In this document: one piece after another, positions 25,852 to 34,042 of the stretch | Numbering within the stretch: position 1 is the first letter of the stretch | Layout of the letters: each line of letters begins with the position of its first letter | Assembly: GCF_012844235.1 (NCBI RefSeq) | Contig: NZ_JABAGR010000005.1 | Coordinates: forward strand, 62,001 to 126,000 | Length of the DNA stretch: 64,000 nucleotides | Direction: 5' to 3' | Source: Parafannyhessea umbonata | GTDB lineage: Bacteria > Actinomycetota > Coriobacteriia > Coriobacteriales > Atopobiaceae | Notes under the pieces: model-generated | Told to the model about the DNA's origin: nothing | Database searches by the model: none | Seen by the model: the letters and a program-made list of their open reading frames with translations, nothing else | Made by a program: the position numbers and the translations under genes

Positions 25852-26919
25852 CTAGAGCCGCGACAGGTGGTCTGCCAGGTCGCGGATGGCCTTCGCGTAG
25901 CCCTGGATGCCCATGCCCATGATGGTCTCGAAGCACGCCTTGCGCACGTAGGAGACCTGGCGGAAGTCCTCGCGCTCGCTCACCTTGGAGATGTGGACCT
26001 CCACCGCGGGAATCTGCACGGCCTTGAGCGCGTCCAGGATCGCGACGGACGTGTGCGTGTAGGCGGCCGGGTTGATGACGATGCCGTCGATGGTGCCCAT
26101 GGCCTCCTGTATGCGGTCCACGATGTCGCCCTCGTGGTTGGACTGGTAGCACTCGCACGACGCGAAGCCGGCGTCCTGGGCCACCTCGTGGCAGAGCGAC
26201 AGCAGCGACGCGTAGTCCTCGTGACCGTAGAGGTCGGGCTCACGCACGCCCAGCAGGTTGATGTTGGGCCCGTTGATCACGAGCAGGCGCGGGCCGCTGG
26301 CGGGGAGGGCGCCTTCGCCCGCGGCACCCGCGTCCTTCTCGCCCGCGGGGACGTCCTCCGCGGGGTCGTCCCCGAACGTCTCGTACAGGTCGTCGGCCTC
26401 GTCGTCCGGGTCGATGGCGTCGTCCAGCTCCATGAGGCGCTGCAGGTCGAGTGCGCCGTCGGCGTCCGCCGCGTTACGCGGGCGCCCGGCCTCGGGCGCA
26501 TGGGGGAGAGGCGCCTGCGCACGGGGCTGGGGCGTTGCCGTGGAGGCGTCGTCCACGGCGCCCGCGGGCCCGTCGAAGACGGTCTCGCGTGGCTTGGCGT
26601 CCGTTATGTGCACGTTTATGCCGTTTGCGGCGCGCCTTCCCAGGGGCGGGAGCTCCATGGTGGGCTCCAGGCCCGTGAGCTCCTGGAACGCGTCGAACAC
26701 CTCCTGCACGGAGCGCGGGCCAAACACGACCTCGAGCCCATTGGAGCCAAAGGTCACCACGCCGAGCACGCCCTTCGTGCCGATGAGAGCGTCGCGGTCG
26801 ATGAGCGTGGGGTTTGCCACGCGCAGCCTAAGACGCGTCATGCACAGGTCGTTCTGCACGACGTTGCCCTTGCCTCCGATGTTCTTGAGTACCGCCCGCG
26901 CGGCCGCCTGCGCGTCCAT
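25852..26919 (-). CDS. aroQ: PTS EIIB domain fused to type II 3-dehydroquinate dehydratase
   Basis: One uninterrupted 355-residue frame. Residues 1-84 match a glucose-type PTS EIIB domain, with NDLCMTRLRLRV placing the phosphorylatable Cys26 exactly as in EIIB-Glc. Residues 85-210 are a linker, Pro/Ala-rich then strongly acidic (DDAIDPDDEADDLYETFGDD). Residues 211-355 are AroQ: INGPNINLLG, REPDLYG with Tyr231, INPAAYTHTS, VEVHIS with His309, and EREDFRQ. AroQ dehydrates 3-dehydroquinate in the shikimate pathway. GGAG lies upstream of ATG 26919. It is the last gene of the aro operon. The fusion is uncommon to my knowledge and suggests regulation by PTS phosphorylation. Confidence 0.92.
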   Translation of the reverse strand: MDAQAAARAVLKNIGGKGNVVQNDLCMTRLRLRVANPTLIDRDALIGTKGVLGVVTFGSNGLEVVFGPRSVQEVFDAFQELTGLEPTMELPPLGRRAANGINVHITDAKPRETVFDGPAGAVDDASTATPQPRAQAPLPHAPEAGRPRNAADADGALDLQRLMELDDAIDPDDEADDLYETFGDDPAEDVPAGEKDAGAAGEGALPASGPRLLVINGPNINLLGVREPDLYGHEDYASLLSLCHEVAQDAGFASCECYQSNHEGDIVDRIQEAMGTIDGIVINPAAYTHTSVAILDALKAVQIPAVEVHISKVSEREDFRQVSYVRKACFETIMGMGIQGYAKAIRDLADHLSRL

Positions 26920-27094
26920 ATGCCAGAGTCTCCAAACGTTGAGCCTTGTGTCCGAAGCCAAGTATACGGGTGCGCGGGGAAAGAGGCGTTTCCATTGGGT
27001 GTCGGCGGCGTGAGCGTAGCGATGTTTTCCGTAAACGTTCCCGACAACGTTTCCGAGAAGCGCTCGTTCCCGGAACGCGCCCCACGTGGCACGG

Positions 27095-28399
27095 CTATCG
27101 CGCAGAGAGCCCCAACGACGCCGCGATGGCGCGGGCGTCGCCCGCGGCGCTTCCCGTGCACGGCTGCACAAGGTCCGCCCACGCGCGGTACAGCGGCAGG
27201 CGCTCCCTCGCGAGCGCCTGGACGCCGCGCTCCTGTGACAGCGGCCTGTTTGCCTGCGACAGCTGCTCGGCGGGGCGGTCCAGCTGGACGATGGTGCCGT
27301 TCTGGTGCAGGAGGTCGTAGTTGCGCGGCTGGGTGACGATGCCGCCGCCGCAGGCCACCACGAGGCTGGAGCGGCTGCCGTAGTCGGCCGCGACCCGCGT
27401 CTCCCTCGAGCGGAACTCCGCCTCGCCGTGCGCGCGGATGAAATCGGCCGCCGAGGTGCCAAACTCGAGCCTGAACGCGTCGTCCAGGTCCACGAACGGA
27501 CGTCCCAGCAGGTGCGCGAGCGCACGGCCCGTGGTGGTCTTTCCCACGCCCGGCATGCCAATGAGCACGACGTTGGCGGTCTGGCTCAAGATCTCGCGCT
27601 CGATGGCGCCCACGAGCGACCGGTCGAGCGGCGTGCCCTGGAACAGCTCGCTCGAGAAGAGCGCCTGCGCCACCAGCATGGCCAGGCCGCTCTGCCACGG
27701 CAGGCCCAGGCGCTCCGCCGCAAGGCAGATGCCGGTGCGCCGCGGGTTGTACACCACGTCCAGAACGCCGCGCAGCTCCGGGAGCGCGGCGAGGTCGTCC
27801 TCCGCCACCACGGAGGCCGGGCACTTGGGGTACATGCCCACCGGCGTCGTGTTCACGACGAGAAGCGCGTGGGGGTGCCGCCCGGGAAGGCCCTCGTAGC
27901 CGTCGTTCCCGTGGCGCGATATGACGGACACGTGCGCGCCGGTGTCCTCAAGCGCCGCCTGCACGGCCTGGCTCGCGCCGCCGTCGCCAAGCACGAGGAC
28001 GTCCGCCCCCGAAAGCGCGGAGGCGCCCGCAAGGCCCAGGCGCTCGCGGCAGAACGACTCCAGCATCCACCCAAAGCCCAAGACGTCCGTGTTGTCCGCG
28101 TAGACGCTGCCGTCCGGCCTGCGCACGAGCGTGTTCGCAACGCCCAGGCGCTCCACGCGCTCGGAGCGCTCGTCCGCGAGCCGCGCCGCGTCGCGCTTGT
28201 ACGGGATGGTCACGTTGAGGCCGCGCCACGACGCGTCCTCGCGCACGAACGGGGCGACCTCATCGGGCTCCAGCTCGATGAGGTCGTACGGGGTGGAGCC
28301 CAGCCGCGCGTGGATGAGCGGCGACCAGCTGTGGCCAAGCGTGCGTCCCAGCAGGCCAAAGCGGCCGTCGCGCGAGGGCGCGCTCTCCATCTGCGACAC
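27095..28399 (-). CDS. Shikimate dehydrogenase-shikimate kinase fusion (AroE-AroK)
   Basis: A 434-residue bifunctional protein. Residues 1-270 are AroE: GRTLGHSWSPLIH, LNVTIPYKRDAARL with catalytic Lys68, NTDVLGF with Asp104, and an NADP-binding VLVLGDGGASQAV. Residues about 276-434 are AroK: the P-loop GMPGVGKTTTG at 281-291, DLDDAF at 304-309, EAEFRSRE and GGGIV at 351-355. It reduces 3-dehydroshikimate and phosphorylates shikimate. The start is GTG 28399, one base after the pheA stop. It lies upstream of aroQ in the same operon. Joining two consecutive pathway steps may channel shikimate. Confidence 0.94.
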   Translation of the reverse strand: MSQMESAPSRDGRFGLLGRTLGHSWSPLIHARLGSTPYDLIELEPDEVAPFVREDASWRGLNVTIPYKRDAARLADERSERVERLGVANTLVRRPDGSVYADNTDVLGFGWMLESFCRERLGLAGASALSGADVLVLGDGGASQAVQAALEDTGAHVSVISRHGNDGYEGLPGRHPHALLVVNTTPVGMYPKCPASVVAEDDLAALPELRGVLDVVYNPRRTGICLAAERLGLPWQSGLAMLVAQALFSSELFQGTPLDRSLVGAIEREILSQTANVVLIGMPGVGKTTTGRALAHLLGRPFVDLDDAFRLEFGTSAADFIRAHGEAEFRSRETRVAADYGSRSSLVVACGGGIVTQPRNYDLLHQNGTIVQLDRPAEQLSQANRPLSQERGVQALARERLPLYRAWADLVQPCTGSAAGDARAIAASLGLSAR

Positions 28400-28400
28400 G

Positions 28401-29546
28401 TCAGATCACCTCGCTGTAGCTGCCGAGGTAGCGGAACTCCTCGCACGTGGACTCCAGCGAGCGCACCAGCGTGAAGAACTCCGGGGAGGCGGCGGGGCAG
28501 TCGATGTCGAAGTAGAACATGAACTCGAAGTCGCGGTCGGGTATGGGGCGGCTCTCGAGCTTGATGATGTTGATGTCGAGGTCGTAGAACTTCGCGAGCA
28601 CCTTGTACAGCGCGCCCGGCTCGTGGTTCACCACCAGCATGAACGTGCTGCGGTCGGCGCCGGGGTAGATGGCGAGGTCCTTAGATATGCACGCGAAGCG
28701 CGTGTAGTTGTTGCCCTGGTCCTGCACGCTCGACGCGAGCACGTCCAGCCCGTAGATCCTGGCGCACGCGCGGGACGCGAGGGCGGCCACGTCGCGCCGC
28801 TCGCTCTCCGCAACCATCTTCGAGGCCATGGCCGTGTTCTCGCACGCGTGCACCGTGACGCCCTCAAGGGACGAGAGGAACTCGCCGCACTGGTTGATGG
28901 CCTGTTCGTGGCTATAGATGTGACGTATTTCCCCAAGGCCGCAGCCGGGCTTCGCCAGCAGGTTGTGGTCCACCTTCAGGCGGCACGTGCGCACGATGTG
29001 GAAGTTGTGGCGCATCATGGGGTCGAACACCTGGTTGACCGAGCCGGCCGTGCTGTTCTCGATCGGCAGCACGCCGAAGTCGGCGTAGTTCTCCTCCACG
29101 GCGCGGAACACCGCGTCGAACGTGTCGAAGTAGCCGATGTTCGCGTGACGGAAGATGCGGTCCGTCGCGATCTGCTGGTACGCGCCCTCGACCCCCTGGC
29201 ACGCCACGTACGCGTCCCGCGGGAACAGCTCCGGGCTGTGCGCGAGGGCGTCGCGGATCTGCTCCACCGTGTGGCCCTCCGTGCCCAGGTGCTCGCCCTG
29301 GCGGTTGCGCGACGCCTCCATCAGCAGCTCAAACAGCACCTCCGTGTAGACCTTCATGTCCTCGGGCACCTGCGCGGCGCGCCTGGACAGCAGCTCGCGC
29401 TCGCGCGACCTGTCGAGCACGGGCAGGTCGTGGGCGCGCTTGTACGCGGCGACCGCGTCGGCGCACGACATGCGGCGCTTGAAGAGCTCCACGATCTGCG
29501 TGTCTATCGAGTCGATCTCTTTCCTGATGTCAGAGAGGTCTTCCAC
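28401..29546 (-). CDS. pheA: Chorismate mutase-prephenate dehydratase (P-protein)
   Basis: A 381-residue bifunctional enzyme of phenylalanine synthesis. Residues 1-85 are an AroQ-type chorismate mutase (IRKEIDSIDTQIVELFKRR). The dehydratase follows with GVEGAYQQIA, PIENSTAGSVNQVFD and NNYTRF near 272. The C-terminal ACT domain contains EPGALYKVLAKF and KLESRPI, the usual Phe-binding ESRP motif, so feedback inhibition by phenylalanine is likely. It sits between aroC and the aroE-aroK fusion. Confidence 0.96.
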   Translation of the reverse strand: MEDLSDIRKEIDSIDTQIVELFKRRMSCADAVAAYKRAHDLPVLDRSRERELLSRRAAQVPEDMKVYTEVLFELLMEASRNRQGEHLGTEGHTVEQIRDALAHSPELFPRDAYVACQGVEGAYQQIATDRIFRHANIGYFDTFDAVFRAVEENYADFGVLPIENSTAGSVNQVFDPMMRHNFHIVRTCRLKVDHNLLAKPGCGLGEIRHIYSHEQAINQCGEFLSSLEGVTVHACENTAMASKMVAESERRDVAALASRACARIYGLDVLASSVQDQGNNYTRFACISKDLAIYPGADRSTFMLVVNHEPGALYKVLAKFYDLDINIIKLESRPIPDRDFEFMFYFDIDCPAASPEFFTLVRSLESTCEEFRYLGSYSEVI

Positions 29547-29637
29547 TGTTCCTCCGTGGTCCTTCTCGCCCGTGGCGCCGGCCTGGCTAACGCGCGGGCC
29601 TCGTGTTACGTGATTGGTGGGCGTGCACGCCCGGGCG

Positions 29638-30762
29638 CTACGCCTGGGGCTCCGGCGGGAAGCTCAGGAGCGCGTCCAGCAGCGCGAGCGCGCAGATGGC
29701 CTCCGCCACGGGCACGGCGCGCGTCGCGACGCACGGGTCGTGGCGTCCGTGCACCTCGAGCGTAGCGTCGGAGCCGCTGGTGAGGTCGACGCTCTCCTGC
29801 GGGCGAGAGATGCTGGACGTGGGCTTGAGGGCCATGCGGAAGAGCACGGGGGCGCCGGTGGTGATGCCGCCGAGCGCGCCGCCCGCGTTGTTCGTGACGG
29901 GCGTGACGGCGCCGTCCACCATGCGGTACGGGTCGTTGTCCTCGCTGCCGCGCAGGCGCGCTGCCTCGAACCCGCGGCCGAACTCCACGCCCTTCACGGC
30001 GGGCACGCCAAACGCCGCGCGCGCGACGAGGTTCTCGATGCCGTCGAACATGGGCGAGCCCACGCCCGCCGGCATGCCCGTGGCCACGCACTCCACGACG
30101 CCGCCGACGGAGTCGAGCTCGCGGCGAGCGTCGTCTATGGCGGCGAGCATGGCCTTGCCGGCCGCGTCGTCTATCGTGGGGAACGTGCGGCCGTCCGCGA
30201 GCGCGTCGAGCTGCGCCCGGAGGCGCGCCTGGGACGCAGGCGCGTTGTCGAGCGCGCACAGCGGCTCGTCGCGCACGTCGGCCACGCTCAGGAGGTGCGC
30301 GCCCACGCGCACGCCGCGCTTGGCCAGCACCTGGAGCGCGATGCCGCCCGCGGCGCACAGGGGGGCCGTCAGCCGGCCGGAGAAGTGGCCGCCGCCGGGA
30401 ACGTCCTGGTTGCCGTGCCACTTTGCCCATGCGGTGTAGTCCGCGTGCCCCGGGCGCGGCACCGCCATGAGGTTGTCGTAGTCGCGCGAGCGGGTGTTCG
30501 TGTTCTCGATCACGACGGCGAGCGGGGCGCCGCACGTGGCGCCCTTGGGGTTGAGGCCGCTCACGACGCGCGGGAGGTCCGCCTCCTTGCGCGGCGTCGT
30601 CCACGGGCCCTGGCCGGGCGCGCGTCGCGCCATGAAGCGCCGGAGCGCCTCCATGTCGACGACGTGGCCGGAGGGGAGCCCCTCCACGACGCAGCCGACG
30701 GCCTGCGAGTGAGACTGTCCGAACACGGTGACCCTGAGGGCGTTTCCAAAGGTGGAGGGCAT
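29638..30762 (-). CDS. aroC: Chorismate synthase
   Basis: A 374-residue FMN-dependent enzyme that converts 5-enolpyruvylshikimate 3-phosphate to chorismate. Family blocks include FGQSHSQAVGCVVEGLP near residue 14, RPGHADYTAWAKW, GGGHFSGRLTAPLCAAGG, and the C-terminal GRHDPCVATRAVPVAEA. Length is typical. The start is ATG 30762, 3 bases after the aroA stop. A 91-base gap with no clear terminator separates its end from pheA. Confidence 0.97.
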   Translation of the reverse strand: MPSTFGNALRVTVFGQSHSQAVGCVVEGLPSGHVVDMEALRRFMARRAPGQGPWTTPRKEADLPRVVSGLNPKGATCGAPLAVVIENTNTRSRDYDNLMAVPRPGHADYTAWAKWHGNQDVPGGGHFSGRLTAPLCAAGGIALQVLAKRGVRVGAHLLSVADVRDEPLCALDNAPASQARLRAQLDALADGRTFPTIDDAAGKAMLAAIDDARRELDSVGGVVECVATGMPAGVGSPMFDGIENLVARAAFGVPAVKGVEFGRGFEAARLRGSEDNDPYRMVDGAVTPVTNNAGGALGGITTGAPVLFRMALKPTSSISRPQESVDLTSGSDATLEVHGRHDPCVATRAVPVAEAICALALLDALLSFPPEPQA

Positions 30763-30765
30763 GGC

Positions 30766-32070
30766 TTACTCTCTTTCGCGCGCGACTCCGCCCAGCGAGC
30801 GGAAGTCCTCGAAGAAGGTGGGGTAGGACTTCGCGACGCACTCCGCGCCGCGGATGGTGGTGGGGCCCTGCGCATGCGCGGCGCACACGGCCGCCATCAT
30901 GGCGATGCGGTGGTCGTTCGCCGCGTCGACGACGCCGCCGGGAAGGGTCCCCGTGCCGCGGACGAGAAGGTCGTCGCCCTCGACCGTGGCGTCGCCTCCC
31001 ATGCCCGCGATGGCGGCGCGCACGGTCTCGAGTCGGTCGGACTCCTTCAGGCGCAGGCGCGCGGCGTCGGTGATGCGGGTCTCTCCCCGGGCGTACGCGG
31101 CCATGGCCGCGATGGGGGGCACCAGGTCCGGGATCTCGGCCACGCTCACGGTCCTGCCCACGAGCGCGGCGTGCTCCGCGGTTGCGGCTTCGCCCGCGGT
31201 GCGCGCGCGTGCGCCCAGAAGCGACGCGGCGCCGACGATGGCGCGGTCGCCCTGGGAGCTCCTGGGGTCGAGCCCCGTCACGCACACGGGTCCGCGGATG
31301 GCGCCGGCCGCGAGCCAGAACGCGGAGTTGGACCAGTCGCCCTCGACGGCGACGGTCCCGGGCGTGCGCACCGGCTGGTGCGCCACCTCGAACACCTCGA
31401 AGGACGTGCCGTCCGCCTGCTCGCGACCAACGCGGACGTCCACGCCGAACGTGCGCAGGGCATCCGTCGTGATGGTGACGTACGCGCGCGACTCGAACGG
31501 CTCGCTCACGCGCACGCGCACGCCGCCAGGAAGGAGCGGCGCCGCCATGAGGAGGCCCGAGACGTACTGGGACGACACGTCGCCCGGGATGTCGAACGTG
31601 CCGCCGGCGAGGCTTCCCTCGACGCGAAGCGGCAGGACGCCCCTCTGGGAGAGGCGCGCGCCGTGGGACAGCAGCTCCTCGTAGAGGGGGGAGAGCGGGC
31701 GCTTGGCCAGGCGGCCGTGGCCGTCGAGCGCGCACGGGCGCCCCAGCGCCGCCGCCACGGGCAGCATGAAGCGCAGCGTGGAGCCTGACTCGCCGCAGTC
31801 GAGCGTCGCGCCCGAGGCGGCAAGCGGCGCGCCGTCCGCGTCGCGCGGGATGGGCCGCACGCGGAAGGCGCGCCTCGTGCGCGCGATGCGCGCGCCGAGC
31901 GCCTCGAGGCAGCGAGCCGTGGCGTCGATGTCCTTCGAGGTGGTGTTGCAGTCTATGTCGGTCGTGCCGTCCGCGAGGGCCGCGAGGATGAGCAGCCGGT
32001 GCGCGACGGACTTGGAGGCCACCGCCGCTACCGTGCCCGAAAGCGGATGGGGTTCGATCGTGACGTCCAT
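30766..32070 (-). CDS. aroA: 3-phosphoshikimate 1-carboxyvinyltransferase (EPSP synthase)
   Basis: A 434-residue enzyme that joins PEP to shikimate-3-phosphate. SKSVAHRLLILAALADG lies near residue 19, followed by DCGESGSTLRFMLPVAAAL and GHGRLAKRPLSPL, where the class I pattern GNAGTAMR is instead CGESGSTLR, pointing to a class II-like enzyme. RLRLKESDRLETV and NDHRIAMM appear near the end. AAGGAG precedes ATG 32070. PEP use here, together with DAHP synthase, links the operon to PEP supply. Confidence 0.95.
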   Translation of the reverse strand: MDVTIEPHPLSGTVAAVASKSVAHRLLILAALADGTTDIDCNTTSKDIDATARCLEALGARIARTRRAFRVRPIPRDADGAPLAASGATLDCGESGSTLRFMLPVAAALGRPCALDGHGRLAKRPLSPLYEELLSHGARLSQRGVLPLRVEGSLAGGTFDIPGDVSSQYVSGLLMAAPLLPGGVRVRVSEPFESRAYVTITTDALRTFGVDVRVGREQADGTSFEVFEVAHQPVRTPGTVAVEGDWSNSAFWLAAGAIRGPVCVTGLDPRSSQGDRAIVGAASLLGARARTAGEAATAEHAALVGRTVSVAEIPDLVPPIAAMAAYARGETRITDAARLRLKESDRLETVRAAIAGMGGDATVEGDDLLVRGTGTLPGGVVDAANDHRIAMMAAVCAAHAQGPTTIRGAECVAKSYPTFFEDFRSLGGVARERE

Positions 32071-32087
32071 GCTCTTCTCCTTAGGGC

Positions 32088-33182
32088 CTACGCGGCGCCC
32101 GTGCCGCAGCCCAGGTCGACGAGGTGGCGGAACTCGGGCAGCGAAACGGTCCTGACCTCGACCGCGCCGATGCGCGTGGGCACGACGACGTTCACCGTCG
32201 ACCCGTGGCGCTTCTTGTCGTGCGTGGCGAACGAGAGGAGCGTGTCGTGGTCGACCGCGGTGTCCGTGGGGAGCCCATAGGCCGCCACGGCGCAGACGAT
32301 GTCGTCCGCGACGTCCTGCGCGCACCAGCCCATGCGCGCGGACGCGCGGGCGATGCAGCACATGCCCGCGGCGACGCTCGAGCCGTGGCCGAGCGCGAAG
32401 TCGCTCGCCGCCTCGATCGCGTGGCCGATGGTGTGGCCGAAGTTCAGGATCTGGCGGAGCCCGCGCTCGCGCTCGTCCGCGTCAACCACGTCGCGCTTGA
32501 TCTCGACGTTGCGGCGGATCACGTCCGCGAGCTCCTGGCGGTCGAAGCCCTCGGCGTTGATGGGATGCGCCGCCAGGCGGCGGAACAGCGCCTCGTCGCG
32601 GATGACGCCGTGCTTGATGACCTCGCCGCACGAGTCCGTGAGAAGCTCCGGGGTGAGCGTGTCGAGGCAGTCGACGTCCGCGACGACGAGCGACGGCTGG
32701 AAGAACGCGCCGGCCAGGTTCTTGCCGGCCTCGAGGTCGACGGCCGTCTTCCCGCCGACGGAGGAGTCCACCATGGCCAGAAGCGACGTGGGCACCTGCA
32801 CGATCTTGCATCCGCGCAGGTACAGCGCCGCGGCGAGCCCGCCCATGTCACCGGTGACGCCGCCGCCGACCGCGACGACGACGTCGTCGCGCGAAAGCTC
32901 CGCCGCGGCGAGGCCCTCGAGCAGGTCCGAGAGGGTGGATAGGCGCTTGTGCCTCTCGCCCGCGGGAAACACCTGGAGCGTCGTGCGGTAGCCGGCGTCC
33001 TCGAGCGACTCGGCCACGGCGTTCGCGTACAACGGCGCCACGTTGTCGTCCGAGATGACGCATGCCGCCGCACCGCCGCACGCCCTTCGCGTGAGCGTGC
33101 CGACCTCGTCGATCACGCCCTGGCCGATGAGGACGTCGTAGCTGCGCGACGGCGTCCTCACGTGAACGGTCGAGGTGCTCAT
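32088..33182 (-). CDS. aroB: 3-dehydroquinate synthase
   Basis: A 364-residue NAD- and metal-dependent enzyme that cyclises DAHP to 3-dehydroquinate. VVAVGGGVTGDMGGLAAALYLRG and TSLLAMVDSSVGGKTAVDL are the NAD-binding and active-site segments. Metal ligands lie in GEVIKHGVI, FGHTIGHAIE and GHGSSVAAGM. The start ATG 33182 overlaps the tyrA stop as ATGA, so translation is coupled. An 18-base gap separates it from aroA. Confidence 0.96.
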   Translation of the reverse strand: MSTSTVHVRTPSRSYDVLIGQGVIDEVGTLTRRACGGAAACVISDDNVAPLYANAVAESLEDAGYRTTLQVFPAGERHKRLSTLSDLLEGLAAAELSRDDVVVAVGGGVTGDMGGLAAALYLRGCKIVQVPTSLLAMVDSSVGGKTAVDLEAGKNLAGAFFQPSLVVADVDCLDTLTPELLTDSCGEVIKHGVIRDEALFRRLAAHPINAEGFDRQELADVIRRNVEIKRDVVDADERERGLRQILNFGHTIGHAIEAASDFALGHGSSVAAGMCCIARASARMGWCAQDVADDIVCAVAAYGLPTDTAVDHDTLLSFATHDKKRHGSTVNVVVPTRIGAVEVRTVSLPEFRHLVDLGCGTGAA

Positions 33183-34042
33183 CTGCGCTCGGCCTCCTTC
33201 TTCAGGCGGTCGCCCTCGGCGAGAAGGGCCTCGAGCCTCTGCCCGTCGCGCGCGTCGATCGCGTCCTTGTACTGCTGGAGGTTTCCTATCAGCGTCCCGA
33301 TCTCGCGCGAGAGGTTGTCCGCGTTGTCGAGGAACAGCTCGCGCCACATGGGGGCGTTCAGGCGCGCGACGCGCGTGAGGTCCTTGTACGAGCCGGCGGA
33401 GAAGCCCTTGTGGCTCTGGGCCGCGGGGCTCTTGACGTACGCGTTGGAGACGACGTGCGCCAGCTGCGACGTGTACGCGATCTGCTCGTCGTGGAACGCC
33501 GCGGTCGCGAGCGTGAACGAGCCGAAGCCGCACGGCTCGAGCAGGTGCTTCAGGCGCTCGAGCACGCTCGCGCGGTCGAAGTCGTCCATCTTGGGCGGCA
33601 CGACCACCATGGGCGCGCCGTGGAACATGTTCGCGCGGGAGTGCGCGAAGCCGGAGTACTGGGTGCCCGCCATGGGGTGGCAGCCCACGAACGTCCAGTC
33701 GCGGCCCTCGGCGATGGCGAAGCACTTCTCGCATATGACGCGCTTCACGCCCACGGCGTCGATGACGATGGCGCCGGGAGAGACGAGGTCCGCCTTCCTC
33801 TGCAGCCAGTCGATGGAGAACTGGGGGTAGCCCGCGAGGATGACGAGCTCGCACGTGGGGATGATGTCGTCGGTGAGCTCGCCGTCGATGGTCTCTATCT
33901 CCGCGAGCTCCACGGTGGCGTGCGTGCGGTTCCACGCGTACACCTCGCGGCCGCCCTCGTGCTCCGCCTTCGCGAACGAGCCGCCCATGAGGCCGAGGCC
34001 GACGACGCCGACCCTGTCGGGAACGTAGGTCGACTGTGCCAT
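33179..34042 (-). CDS. tyrA: Prephenate dehydrogenase
   Basis: A 287-residue enzyme of tyrosine synthesis that oxidatively decarboxylates prephenate. The N-terminus has the NAD(P) motif VGVVGLGLMGGSFAKA, and GCHPMAGTQYSGFAHSRANMF carries the conserved active-site residues. The C-terminal half is all-helical, with HDEQIAYTSQLAHVVSNAYV. No ACT domain is present, unlike some TyrA proteins. It overlaps DAHP synthase by one base (TGATG) and aroB by four. Confidence 0.93.
   Translation of the reverse strand: MAQSTYVPDRVGVVGLGLMGGSFAKAEHEGGREVYAWNRTHATVELAEIETIDGELTDDIIPTCELVILAGYPQFSIDWLQRKADLVSPGAIVIDAVGVKRVICEKCFAIAEGRDWTFVGCHPMAGTQYSGFAHSRANMFHGAPMVVVPPKMDDFDRASVLERLKHLLEPCGFGSFTLATAAFHDEQIAYTSQLAHVVSNAYVKSPAAQSHKGFSAGSYKDLTRVARLNAPMWRELFLDNADNLSREIGTLIGNLQQYKDAIDARDGQRLEALLAEGDRLKKEAERR

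Noticed and set aside
30766-32070. Possibly degenerate AroA because the GNAG-type motif is altered
   Set aside because: The GESGSTLR variant is compatible with class II-type EPSP synthases, and the other catalytic blocks are intact, so this is not treated as a pseudogene.
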